In this document: positions 35,235 to 43,500 of the stretch, piece after piece | Numbering within the stretch: position 1 is the stretch's first letter | How the letters are laid out: the number at the start of each line of letters is the position of its first letter | Source: Candidatus Sericytochromatia bacterium | GTDB taxonomy: Bacteria > Cyanobacteriota > Sericytochromatia > S15B-MN24 > JAQBPE01 | Assembly (NCBI GenBank): GCA_035285325.1 | Contig: JAYKJB010000062.1 | Span: 1 to 61,621, forward strand | Direction of reading: 5' to 3' | DNA: 61,621 nt | The notes under the pieces: model-generated | What the model was told of the DNA's origin: nothing | Databases searched by the model: none | The model's input: only the letters and a program-made list of their open reading frames with translations | Made by a program: the position numbers and the translations under genes

Positions 35235-35555
35235 TCAGGCGCCCACGACCGCAGGCTCGACTTCCTCGCCAAAATAGCCACTGAAGATCTCGCCGGCAAA
35301 CTGGCGCGCATCCTTGGCCGTGGCCTTGCCCGCATCGGACATGAGTCCGGCCATCATCGCATCGCGATCAGCGAAGACCATCTCCGCCATCAGGTACAGG
35401 TCGCTCTCCCCGCGGGGCGTTCCGGTGAAGCGCGTGACCTTGAGCTTGAGCAGGTTGGGAACCAGATGGCAGAGCGGGGTGTGAATCTGCTCGAAGTGAG
35501 CATCGAAGGCAGCCTTGTCGGCCGGCTGCTTGTACAGTGCGATGAACTTCACCAT
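35235..35555 (-). CDS. EthD-domain small protein
   Basis: 106 residues from ATG 35555 (AAGGAG 8 bases upstream). It opens MVKFIALYKQPADKAAFDAH and has the EthD/ABM-like ferredoxin fold pattern, with HFEQIHTPLCHLVPNL and a late GIFSGYFGEE-like end. Such proteins sit beside oxygenases and CoA-ester catabolic genes as accessory or small monooxygenase-like proteins. It is the first gene of the PAA-type operon (35555 to 30932). Confidence 0.8.
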   Translation of the reverse strand: MVKFIALYKQPADKAAFDAHFEQIHTPLCHLVPNLLKLKVTRFTGTPRGESDLYLMAEMVFADRDAMMAGLMSDAGKATAKDARQFAGEIFSGYFGEEVEPAVVGA

Positions 35556-35676
35556 GAGGCAACTCCTTGTCTGGGGCCGCCGGGCCACACGCCGTCGTGG
35601 GCCTCCGGGACGGGCCAGGCATTGTAACAGGCCACGGGGTCGAATGGCATGGCGACACAGCGAGCGCCGCGGGGTC

Positions 35677-36549
35677 TCAGGCGGGAACCGGCACCACCAG
35701 CGCACGCCGCACCAGACGTTCGTCCAAGCTATAGCCGGGCTGCCGCACCCGGACCGGCGCTCCGGCCTCGGGCGCTTCACCGGGCGTCTGGTGCAGCACG
35801 GGGTTGAAAGGCACGGTGTGGCCCACCGTCCCGATCAGAGCAAAGCCCCAGGTGGCCAGGCCTTCCTGCAAGGGCGTCAGCAGGGCCAGCACCTCCTCCG
35901 CGGCGATCGGTTGCCCCCCTTCGAGGGCGTGCCGGAGCACGGGCAATTGCAGCAGCGTCGCTTCGATCCAAGCAAATACCTGCCGCTTCTGGTCATCCAA
36001 CGCCAGCTGGCCGCCCAGGCTCGCCTGTGCCTCCAGTCTTGCCCGCTCGGTCTGCCAGGTGGCCAGATCCAGAGCGTGGTCTTCCTGAAGATGAACCAGG
36101 CGATGCTTGAGGGCCTGGCACTCGCCTTCGACCCGGGGGAGGGCCAGTTGCAAGGCATCTCGTTCGGCCTCAGCACGCGCCCGCGCCAGTTGCATGGCAT
36201 CTCGTTCGGCCTCGGTCCGGGCCAACAGCAGTTGCAAGCCATCCCGCTCTGCCTCGGTCCGGGCCAACAGCAGTTGCATAGCATCCCGGTCGGCTTCAGT
36301 CCGGGCCTGCAGAAGTTGCAGACCATCCCGCTCGGCCTCGAGTTGCGCCTGTCGCGAATGCAGGCCTGCGAGCTCTCGCAGGGTGTCAGCCACCTGATCA
36401 GGGGGCGGCGTGGCATCGCCCGTGATCAAGCGACGCCCCGTCTCCACTGGCAGAACGGAGACGCGCTCGAGGGCCTTGGCCAGGCCTTGCCAGGCCTGAA
36501 CGTGGTCCGAGGCGATCGCCGCAACAGGAGAGAACCATTCGGAGCTCAT
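35677..36549 (-). CDS. GrpE-like protein with long heptad-repeat coiled coil
   Basis: 290 residues from ATG 36549 (MSSEWFSPVAA). An ATG at 36591 is possible but overlaps the Hsp70 gene by 29 bases. Residues ~70-160 are a coiled coil built from five near-identical 14-residue (double-heptad) repeats such as LLARTEAERDGLQL. The C-terminal ~110 residues look like the GrpE beta/four-helix region: FALIGTVGHTVPFNPVLHQT and VRQPGYSLDERLVRRALV. It follows the Hsp70 gene directly, so it is probably that protein's nucleotide-exchange factor. That role is inferred. Confidence 0.75.
   Translation of the reverse strand: MSSEWFSPVAAIASDHVQAWQGLAKALERVSVLPVETGRRLITGDATPPPDQVADTLRELAGLHSRQAQLEAERDGLQLLQARTEADRDAMQLLLARTEAERDGLQLLLARTEAERDAMQLARARAEAERDALQLALPRVEGECQALKHRLVHLQEDHALDLATWQTERARLEAQASLGGQLALDDQKRQVFAWIEATLLQLPVLRHALEGGQPIAAEEVLALLTPLQEGLATWGFALIGTVGHTVPFNPVLHQTPGEAPEAGAPVRVRQPGYSLDERLVRRALVVPVPA
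36145..36354 (-). repeat. Five tandem 42-bp repeats inside the GrpE-like gene
   Basis: The plus strand shows CAGTTGCAxxxCATC... units repeating every 42 bases, about five times, encoding the 14-residue coiled-coil repeat. DNA identity between units is high, which suggests recent duplication and possible copy-number change. Confidence 0.8.
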
Positions 36550-36562
36550 ACCGAGAAACCTT

Positions 36563-38161
36563 TCATCGCAAGCGGACCACCGGTTGATCATTCATCAACA
36601 AACGTTCGGTCAGCATATCAAAAACGCTCAGACGCAGGTGGCGATCCGCATCAACGCGAAACTGCACGCGAATCCGATCCGTTCCCGGCTGGCCAGGGGG
36701 CTCCAGGCGGGCGATGGTACGCCCTTCCGGCGAGGCATTCAGCGGCAATATGGTCGTTTCTGGCCGGTTCGCAGGCGCGGCGACGAGGCGTCCGCCTTCG
36801 AAAACGACCTCACTCGGCCCATCCTCCGGCGGCGCCATTTCACCGATGATCAACTCGATGGCAGGCTGGCCCGCCCGCGATGCCTGAAGCGTCAGCTCGA
36901 TACAGTCCGTCATCGGGTAAACCTGCCCGGGGAGCAGCAAGGGCTGATAGGCGTGTTTCCGCGCCTGGGGATCCCAGTAGCGCACCCCATAGCCGTGATA
37001 GAGGTGGTCCTGCAATTGCACCCCCTCCAGGGCGGCTGCAGCTCCGTGCGCCACTGCCTCGAAAGGGGCATGCACGTGCACACGATCTCGCGGAAACCGC
37101 TGACGCACGCTGCGCGCGACGGCAGGAATCAAGGTGGTACCTCCCACCAGCAAGACCGCCCCGATGTCCGCAGCCATCACCCCGTGCCGCGCCCCCTCTC
37201 GCAGGACCGCGTCCAAGGTGGCCTGAAGTCGCACGAAAAAGTCGCGACGCTCGAGCAACTCCTCGAACGTCTCGCGGTGATAATGACGGCGCAAGGTACG
37301 GGCGGTTTCCGGATCGAAGAAGACAAAGTCCGCCTCGAGCGCCTGGCTCAACCTGATCTTGAGACGTTCAGCGAGCCCCCGCAGGGTAGGTAAATCGATG
37401 AGATGCGCGCCAGGATGAGACCCCTGGCTGGCGAGAAAATCGTCGACCAGCCAGGTGTCGATGTCCTCACCCCCAAGGTCACAGCCCGCCTTGCCCAGCA
37501 CCGTGGCCTGGCGTGACACCCCAGGCAGGCTCGCGGTCTGCGAAACCGACTGCGGCAAGGGGGTCTCGGCCATGCGCACCAGCGACACATCCAGGGTGCC
37601 CCCCCCAAAATCCACCACCAGAATGGGCAAATCCGACTGACGGATGCCATAACCGATCGCAGCCGCCGTGGGCTCGTCGAGCACGTGCACGGAGCAGTCG
37701 AGGTCTTCGGCAAGCACACCACGCAACCAGGCCATGTAAGGTTCGAACGCCTGCACGGGTGCCGTGACGACGAGTTGAGACGGGGACTGGCCAACCTGAC
37801 GGAAGGCCCCCAGCACGGCACGCAGGTAAAGGGCGCCAAGCCGTTGCGGGGTGACGTCTCGACCATCGAGGCTGGGCGTAAAACCCGGCCCGTCACTGAC
37901 GATACCGCGCTTGAATGCCTGAAAGAAGCGTTGGCGGTCTCCACTCGCCGTGAGACGATCCCGTGCGGCCTGGCCCACGACCACCTGAGCATCGGTCGGC
38001 CCCTCGAGGTAGAGCGCCGACGGCACCAGTGGGGGCGCCCCATCCAGCGGCGGCAAGGAGATGGCCGGGAGACGAACGGTATCAGCCTGTCCCGTTGCCG
38101 GATTCCAGACCGCCAGAACCGTGTTGCTGGTCCCGAAGTCGATTGCGAGCGTCGGCGTCAC
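36563..38161 (-). CDS. Hsp70-family chaperone (DnaK-like)
   Basis: 532 residues, shorter than DnaK (~640). The N-terminal actin-like ATPase domain has DFGTSNTVLAVW, LDEPTAAAIGYG, LVVDFGGGTLDVSLVR and LLVGGTTLIPAVARSV. A shortened substrate-binding beta domain follows and the helical lid is essentially missing. The GTG start overlaps the stop of the upstream metallopeptidase gene (GTGA). It is a specialised Hsp70 rather than the general one: no DnaJ gene is next to it, but a GrpE-like protein is encoded directly downstream. Confidence 0.9.
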   Translation of the reverse strand: MTPTLAIDFGTSNTVLAVWNPATGQADTVRLPAISLPPLDGAPPLVPSALYLEGPTDAQVVVGQAARDRLTASGDRQRFFQAFKRGIVSDGPGFTPSLDGRDVTPQRLGALYLRAVLGAFRQVGQSPSQLVVTAPVQAFEPYMAWLRGVLAEDLDCSVHVLDEPTAAAIGYGIRQSDLPILVVDFGGGTLDVSLVRMAETPLPQSVSQTASLPGVSRQATVLGKAGCDLGGEDIDTWLVDDFLASQGSHPGAHLIDLPTLRGLAERLKIRLSQALEADFVFFDPETARTLRRHYHRETFEELLERRDFFVRLQATLDAVLREGARHGVMAADIGAVLLVGGTTLIPAVARSVRQRFPRDRVHVHAPFEAVAHGAAAALEGVQLQDHLYHGYGVRYWDPQARKHAYQPLLLPGQVYPMTDCIELTLQASRAGQPAIELIIGEMAPPEDGPSEVVFEGGRLVAAPANRPETTILPLNASPEGRTIARLEPPGQPGTDRIRVQFRVDADRHLRLSVFDMLTERLLMNDQPVVRLR

Positions 38162-39744
38162 GGCAGCACCAGAACGGCATCGCCCACGTCGTTGGCGTCG
38201 TAGAAGAGCTCGAAGGGGCTGGTGGCCATATCACCGACCAGCACGTAGCGCACGCTGTTCGGCTTCATCGTCCAGGCGGAGCGAGAGGGGGCTGCCGAGG
38301 CCCGGTCCATGCGTACCCCACGCAAACTGCGAGCCCCGTAACGCCCGATCAGCCGGAGGGCCCGATACGCGTGCCGGGCCTCTCCACTGAAGCCGGTCTC
38401 GTCCAGGGCGGTGGCCAGCGCCCAGTCCTGCATCATGGCTTCGAAGCGAGTGCCACGGGCTTCCAACACCTTGTTGAGATTGGCAGCCCCGAGCAACGGA
38501 GAGTCGACCAGTTCTCTCAAAAATTCCTCACCCAACTGTTCGACCGCATAGGCCGCGAACAGGTAGGCTGCCCCGTAGGCGGACTGCTCCGGGTTCAGAT
38601 CCCAATCCGTCAGCGAGTAGCTGCCCGGATCTCTCAGGAATGCCATCACGTGAGCCAGTAAAATGCTGGAATCCCCACTGTCGATGCCATATCCGTTGGC
38701 CGCCATGGCGTACATCGAAAGCATCTCGTCGAGCCAGACCTCCTCGGTTTCCCCTCGTGAGGTGGGCGTATCGCCGAACAATTTCCGGCTGGCGTTGATC
38801 AGATGTTGAAACTCGTGCGCAATGGTCCCCATGTAGTCGGCCCGACGCCCAGCTGCCACCACGAAAGGCGACATATACAGCATCAATCGCTGATTGCTGC
38901 GCGCGGTATTGCTGCCTGCTTGAGCCGCAAACAGGTCGCGCGCCGTGAAGTAGCCGATGGTGGTTTCCTGGCCATAATTGCCCACGGCCGGCGAAACCAA
39001 CAGGGAGACGCGACTCCCTTTCAGGCTGCCCCCGGCCACTGGTGCGCCGAACAGGCGCACCGTGGTGGGATAAATGTCTCGCTCGAAGTCCTCCCCCATC
39101 TGAACCCAGGCAGCAGAGCGCCGCACCGAGTCGAGCTCCTGGTCCAGATAGACAACCACGTGCTCTCCCACGAAGACGGCACGCGCCTGAACCTGGCCCT
39201 CCAGCGCCCGACCACCGCTCACCTCGCTGATCACCCAGAAGGTCTCACTCTCACCGACACGCGGCCGCGCGACCTCGCGCAGGGCATACTGACGAGTCTG
39301 AGCTGGCACGGCCCGCAACCAGCCGCGTTCCCAATCCCGCAACCGTTCCCGAAAGGGCGTGTGGAAAGGCGGCGGCTGGACTGAGGTCGCTTCCGCGGAT
39401 GAGCGCCAGCGGGAATCCGAGCCGGGCGGCAAGGGGGCCTGCTCCGGCCCTGAGGCCAGGCGATAGCCTGCAGCGCGCTTGGTCAAGCTCAATGCCACTC
39501 GGGCGCTTTTGGGGCGTGGATTGGTCAGCACCATCAGGCCACCGAAGCGACTCTTGGGTTGCACCAGCAGAGAGGTCGCCTCTCCCACCCGCCGGATCTG
39601 GGCTGGCCCCCCGTCTCGTTGGGTCCGTCCGGAAGCCAGCGCGTCCCCCAATTCCGGACTGAGTGGAACATCGCAACCAGCCAGCCAGGCCGAAAAGATG
39701 GCCAGCGCAAGGAGGTTTCGCCAGGCTCGGGGTGAGGCTTGCAT
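38158..39744 (-). CDS. HExxH zinc metallopeptidase lipoprotein
   Basis: 528 residues from ATG 39744 (GAAGGGA upstream). The lipoprotein signal ends in WLAGC (Cys24). The zinc motif HEFQH is at 310-314, and Glu340 in EEVWLDEML is the likely third ligand, as in gluzincin-type peptidases. The N-terminal ~200 residues form an extra beta-rich region. The last ~130 residues include a possible beta domain. It is the second gene of the operon 40389 to 35677 and overlaps the Hsp70 gene by 4 bases. An envelope peptidase coupled to a cytoplasmic Hsp70 is unusual. Confidence 0.82.
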   Translation of the reverse strand: MQASPRAWRNLLALAIFSAWLAGCDVPLSPELGDALASGRTQRDGGPAQIRRVGEATSLLVQPKSRFGGLMVLTNPRPKSARVALSLTKRAAGYRLASGPEQAPLPPGSDSRWRSSAEATSVQPPPFHTPFRERLRDWERGWLRAVPAQTRQYALREVARPRVGESETFWVISEVSGGRALEGQVQARAVFVGEHVVVYLDQELDSVRRSAAWVQMGEDFERDIYPTTVRLFGAPVAGGSLKGSRVSLLVSPAVGNYGQETTIGYFTARDLFAAQAGSNTARSNQRLMLYMSPFVVAAGRRADYMGTIAHEFQHLINASRKLFGDTPTSRGETEEVWLDEMLSMYAMAANGYGIDSGDSSILLAHVMAFLRDPGSYSLTDWDLNPEQSAYGAAYLFAAYAVEQLGEEFLRELVDSPLLGAANLNKVLEARGTRFEAMMQDWALATALDETGFSGEARHAYRALRLIGRYGARSLRGVRMDRASAAPSRSAWTMKPNSVRYVLVGDMATSPFELFYDANDVGDAVLVLP

Positions 39745-39759
39745 CCAGAGTCCCTTCAA

Positions 39760-40389
39760 TCAGGGCACGGGAAGCCCGAGGTATTCCTTGACTTCGTATT
39801 CAATGGCCATGCGGATGCGGTCTCGCTGCTCCTTGGTGCGAGCCGCTCGTAAGCGTGGGGCATAGCCGTTGATGATCTGGCGACGGGTCGCCACCAGCTG
39901 GGTGAGGCTATCCAGCACATAAGACCACGACAGCCCGACTGCTGCATCCTCCAGCACGACGTCAACTTCCGGGAAAAACTGCAAACCCACGTAGGGTGTC
40001 TCGACGACCCGACCGAGCGGGGGTGCGGTCCACTCACCGCGTTCACTGCGGCAAAACAGCAGCACCCACTGGTCGCGGGTGATGGCCGTCGGCATGACGT
40101 ACCGGCCTCTGCGCCAGCCACTCTTGAGATGCACGGAGAGACGGGGAGTAACCCGAGGCCCGTGGTAGACCTGCCCAACCATCAGCGGGACGCGAAAACT
40201 GCCGGTCTGGGGGTCGGGATGGGCTGTCTCCATCGCCTGCCCCAAAAACGCCATGTCGCTCTCGCGAACCTGCTCATTCAACCAGCCGAGAATCGACAGC
40301 ACCCGTGGCGACGCCCCAGCCGGACCAGCGCCGAGCGTCGCAAGCAGGGCGCCAGCCATACAAGCTGCCAGAAAAGAACGGCCGTTCAT
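39760..40389 (-). CDS. Secreted protein of unknown function
   Basis: 209 residues from ATG 40389 (a GTG one codon earlier is possible). A signal peptide (FLAACMAGALLATLGAGPAGA) precedes ~180 residues with a beta-rich core (YVMPTAITRDQWVLLFCRS) and a helical C-terminus. The Cys in the signal segment is not in a lipobox. It is the first gene of the metallopeptidase/Hsp70/GrpE-like operon. The family is not recognised. Confidence 0.75.
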   Translation of the reverse strand: MNGRSFLAACMAGALLATLGAGPAGASPRVLSILGWLNEQVRESDMAFLGQAMETAHPDPQTGSFRVPLMVGQVYHGPRVTPRLSVHLKSGWRRGRYVMPTAITRDQWVLLFCRSERGEWTAPPLGRVVETPYVGLQFFPEVDVVLEDAAVGLSWSYVLDSLTQLVATRRQIINGYAPRLRAARTKEQRDRIRMAIEYEVKEYLGLPVP

Positions 40390-40436
40390 CACGCGTTACA
40401 TACCCTGCAAACCCAGGGCCTCCCCGCCACAAGGGC

Positions 40437-40461
40437 TGACCCCGCCACAAGGGCGGGGTCA
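40437..40461. terminator. 10-bp perfect hairpin between two minus-strand operons
   Basis: TGACCCCGCC/GGCGGGGTCA (40437-40446 with 40452-40461) with a 5-base loop, inside two direct copies of CCCCGCCACAAGGGC. It lies ~40 bases after the DUF4340 gene stop. No U-tract follows, so termination is only suggested. Confidence 0.45.
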
Positions 40462-40501
40462 GTTTGTCCACTTGCGTCAGTTGAACATCCGAGCGCGCGT
40501 A

Positions 40502-41194
40502 TCACTTGGCCGAGGCCGAGGGCACGGGCGAAGGAGCCGGAGACGCGGCCGCCGTAGGGGAGGCCGCTGGTGCGGCCGATGTCGACGGCGAAACGGAAGC
40601 GGGCACAGGAACCGTCCCACTGGCTGCGGCCGAGGCCGCGGGAGAGGGGGACGGTGAGGCCGGAGGCAGAAGGGGGGGCGTCAACGCCAGATTCTTCCAC
40701 TCGTCGACCTTGTATTTCGGCACCGTGTAGATGGCATCGTCCTTCACCACGTGCGTGTAGACGGCATCGCCTGAGGGCGTCACCGCCCCGAAGGTCAGGC
40801 GGTAGGGACTGTCGTCCTGTCCCCAGGTCAACGAAGCAGTCGGCTTATCGAGGCCATACGTGGCCTTCTCCGAAGACTTCACCTCCAGGCGCCGGGAGGC
40901 GGTCAGGTCGAGCAGCTTGTCATAGGGGCCCTTGAAGTTGAGCTGGTCTACTTCTCGCCCTGGAAGATTCTCGATCTTCCAGGTGTCTCCCTCTCGCACG
41001 AAAACAGACTTTTGAGAGTCAGCCTGGACCACCAGACGCTTCAACTCAGACGCCTGAGACTCAGACAAGCTCCAGATTCGAACATCGCGGCTGTCACTCG
41101 GCGCAGGGCCTTTGGACTCGACCAGGTACATGTAAAGTCCCAAGCCGACGGCAACCGCGACGAGACCCAGCGTGAATTTTTGGTTGTCCTTCAT
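40502..41194 (-). CDS. DUF4340-domain membrane-anchored protein
   Basis: 230 residues. One N-terminal membrane helix (TLGLVAVAVGLGLYMYLV) precedes a DUF4340-type domain: VREGDTWKIENLPGREVDQ, LTASRRLEV, SEKATYGLDKPTASLTW. A ~60-residue Pro/Ser/Ala-rich tail follows. DUF4340 proteins are regularly encoded after GldG-like genes, as here (6 bases after it). It probably works outside the membrane with the ABC system. Confidence 0.85.
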   Translation of the reverse strand: MKDNQKFTLGLVAVAVGLGLYMYLVESKGPAPSDSRDVRIWSLSESQASELKRLVVQADSQKSVFVREGDTWKIENLPGREVDQLNFKGPYDKLLDLTASRRLEVKSSEKATYGLDKPTASLTWGQDDSPYRLTFGAVTPSGDAVYTHVVKDDAIYTVPKYKVDEWKNLALTPPLLPPASPSPSPAASAAASGTVPVPASVSPSTSAAPAASPTAAASPAPSPVPSASAK

Positions 41195-41200
41195 GGCTAC

Positions 41201-42784
41201 CTACCTCCGCCGCCACCAGACCAGCGCTGCGGTCAGCAGCAAGGCCAGCGGGAAGCCCAGAACCGTGCCGAAGAAGATGGCGTAATACTGGTTCGGAACC
41301 AGGTTGACCTGCTTGTTCGACGCGTCCTTGGGCGGGATCGAAACCAAACTGTCCTCACCCGTCAACCAGTTGAGGGCGTTCATGAACAGGTCCCCGTTGT
41401 TGAGCTGACCGAAGGCCGCATTGGCGAAGAAGTAACCGTTACCGGCCACAATCAAACGGCCCTTGGAGCCCATCTCGGACACCATCATCAGCGGCACAGG
41501 GCCCTTGGTGTCCTTGCCAGCATCGAAACGCAGCGGTTTGGCCTTCAGATCACTTTCTCCCCAGGCCGCTTCGCTGGTTTCCACCAACGGAGTGATGTTG
41601 GTCACACCAGCCGGCTGCGTCTTGGCCTTCTGCAGGGAGCGGCTGCCGGGGAAATAGGCGGCCTGTAGGTTCTGCGTGATCACGTGGTAGGGGAACTTCT
41701 GCACGACCGGAATTGCCAGATCACCGAACAGGTTGGCAGCCGGGTCAATCACGAGGTCGTTGCGCAGTTCGATGCCGTAGCGCTTGGTCAACTCGTTCAG
41801 GTTGGTATCCGTCTGCGGGTTGGCCGAAACGAAGGCGCGCCCCCCGGTCTTGATGTAGGTATCAAGCGCGTCGATCTCTTTTTGGGAGAGCGGCTTGGTG
41901 GGTGCGGCCACGACCACCAGGGCGGCATCAGCGGGCACGCTGGCTTTGGTGAAAAGATAGAGCTGGTCGAGCTTGTAGCTCTGCTTTTCGAGCAAGTCCT
42001 TGAGCTGGCTGATGCCATCCTTGTCGAACTTGTCGTAGGCCAGTTCACCGTGGCCCACCGTGAAGTAGATGGTCTTCTGAACGGTCCGGCCGACCTTGAT
42101 CAGCGCCGAGGTCAGGTCTTGTTCCTGATTGCCGGTAATGGTGGTGGTCTGGCCCGCGCGCGTGATGATCGAGGTGCCCGAGACGGTCACCTTGTTCTGG
42201 CGCGCAAGGGTCGGATTCTGGTCCGCATCGATAATTTCCAGCTTCACCTGCTCACTGGCGTAGGCATACTGCTTCCAGAGCGTCTCCAGGTTCTGCGCGT
42301 AGGCATCCCCTTTGCGCAGGAACACCTGCACGGTGATCGGCTCCTTCAAATCCTTGACCACCTTCAGGCTCTGCTCCGAGAGGGAATACTGCTTGCTCTC
42401 GGTGATGTCGAGCCGGACGTGGTGACGCGTGCCGTAATAGTTGGCCGCGGCCAGAATCCCGATCACGGCCGCAATTTGAACCGCGATCGTGGCCCCGGAA
42501 GCCGTGCGCCGGTGCTTCAGGAAGGCACCCACTTCCTTCTCCTTGAGCATCAGCAAGGTCAGCACGTAGACGCCCATCGCGCCCATGCCAGCCGTCCGAA
42601 GGTACCCCGGAAGCTGAGGGCCGGCATTGGGAAACCATGCCACCAGCTTGGAAGCCAGCACGGAGGAATAACCGATCAGCAGCGAGCCAGCAAGCAAGAG
42701 AATCGCAAGCAAACCAAAGGCAAGGTTGACCTTGTCGATGGTCGAGAGGCGATCCTCAGAGGGAGTTGAATGTTGTTCGGACAC
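41201..42784 (-). CDS. GldG-like ABC-associated substrate-binding protein
   Basis: 527 residues. Two or three N-terminal membrane helices, a long periplasmic region with an ABC_transp_aux-type domain (DITESKQYSLSEQSLKVV, VGHGELAYDKFDKDG) and a C-terminal membrane helix (IFFGTVLGFPLALLLTAALVWWRRR). The GTG start has GGAGG overlapping the previous stop. It forms an operon with the ATPase and permease genes. In Bacteroidetes the Gld system is needed for gliding; outside that group the role is unknown. Confidence 0.85.
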   Translation of the reverse strand: MSEQHSTPSEDRLSTIDKVNLAFGLLAILLLAGSLLIGYSSVLASKLVAWFPNAGPQLPGYLRTAGMGAMGVYVLTLLMLKEKEVGAFLKHRRTASGATIAVQIAAVIGILAAANYYGTRHHVRLDITESKQYSLSEQSLKVVKDLKEPITVQVFLRKGDAYAQNLETLWKQYAYASEQVKLEIIDADQNPTLARQNKVTVSGTSIITRAGQTTTITGNQEQDLTSALIKVGRTVQKTIYFTVGHGELAYDKFDKDGISQLKDLLEKQSYKLDQLYLFTKASVPADAALVVVAAPTKPLSQKEIDALDTYIKTGGRAFVSANPQTDTNLNELTKRYGIELRNDLVIDPAANLFGDLAIPVVQKFPYHVITQNLQAAYFPGSRSLQKAKTQPAGVTNITPLVETSEAAWGESDLKAKPLRFDAGKDTKGPVPLMMVSEMGSKGRLIVAGNGYFFANAAFGQLNNGDLFMNALNWLTGEDSLVSIPPKDASNKQVNLVPNQYYAIFFGTVLGFPLALLLTAALVWWRRR

Positions 42785-42789
42785 GAGGC

Positions 42790-43500
42790 TTACCTCCAGT
42801 GGTACGTTTCAACCGAACGCACCGCCATGAACAGGCAGGCGACGATAAAACTCAAGTAGAAGATCAGGTCGCTGGTATCGAGCACCCCACGCCCCAGATT
42901 CTCCTGGTGGTTAATGACGGACAAATACGTCATCACATCGGCAGCGGCGCCCCCGAACATCTGACCGGCGGAGGGCAGGAGCCAGACCACCAGAGAAATC
43001 GCGAAGGTGATCATCGCCGCGATGATCATGTTGGCCGTCAGCGAGCTGGCCAAAAGTCCAATCGCCATGAAGCTGGCGCCGAGGAGAAACACCCCCAGGT
43101 AACCACTCAGGACCACGGCCCATTCCAGCTTGGTCGTGAAGGCCACGATCACCGGGAAGGCAAAGGTCAGGACGGTCAGGAACAGAAGATAGATCAGAGC
43201 CGCCAGGTATTTGCCCAGCACCAGGTCCCGATCGTGAATCGGAGAGGTCATCAGCAGTTCGATCGTCCCCGTCTTCCGTTCCTCGGCGATCAATCGCATC
43301 GTGAGAGCCGGAACCACCAGCAGGAACATGACCGCCATGTTGGAGAACAAAGGCTGAAAGTTGGCCTGCTTGGTGTGAAACAGGATCAACGAAAACAGGT
43401 AACCCACCACGAGCATGAACATCGCGGCGACCACGAAGGCGAGCGGGGAGGCAAAATAGCTGCGCATCTCCCGTCCCGCGATGGCGAGAATCTTAGACAT
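42790..43500 (-). CDS. GldF-like ABC permease
   Basis: 236 residues with about six membrane helices, from ATG 43500, with GGAGG 6 bases upstream inside the ATPase gene's end. MRLIAEERKTGTIELLMTSP is the characteristic cytoplasmic loop of ABC-2 permeases. It overlaps the ATPase gene by 8 bases. The ABC-2 fold suggests an exporter. Confidence 0.88.
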   Translation of the reverse strand: MSKILAIAGREMRSYFASPLAFVVAAMFMLVVGYLFSLILFHTKQANFQPLFSNMAVMFLLVVPALTMRLIAEERKTGTIELLMTSPIHDRDLVLGKYLAALIYLLFLTVLTFAFPVIVAFTTKLEWAVVLSGYLGVFLLGASFMAIGLLASSLTANMIIAAMITFAISLVVWLLPSAGQMFGGAAADVMTYLSVINHQENLGRGVLDTSDLIFYLSFIVACLFMAVRSVETYHWR

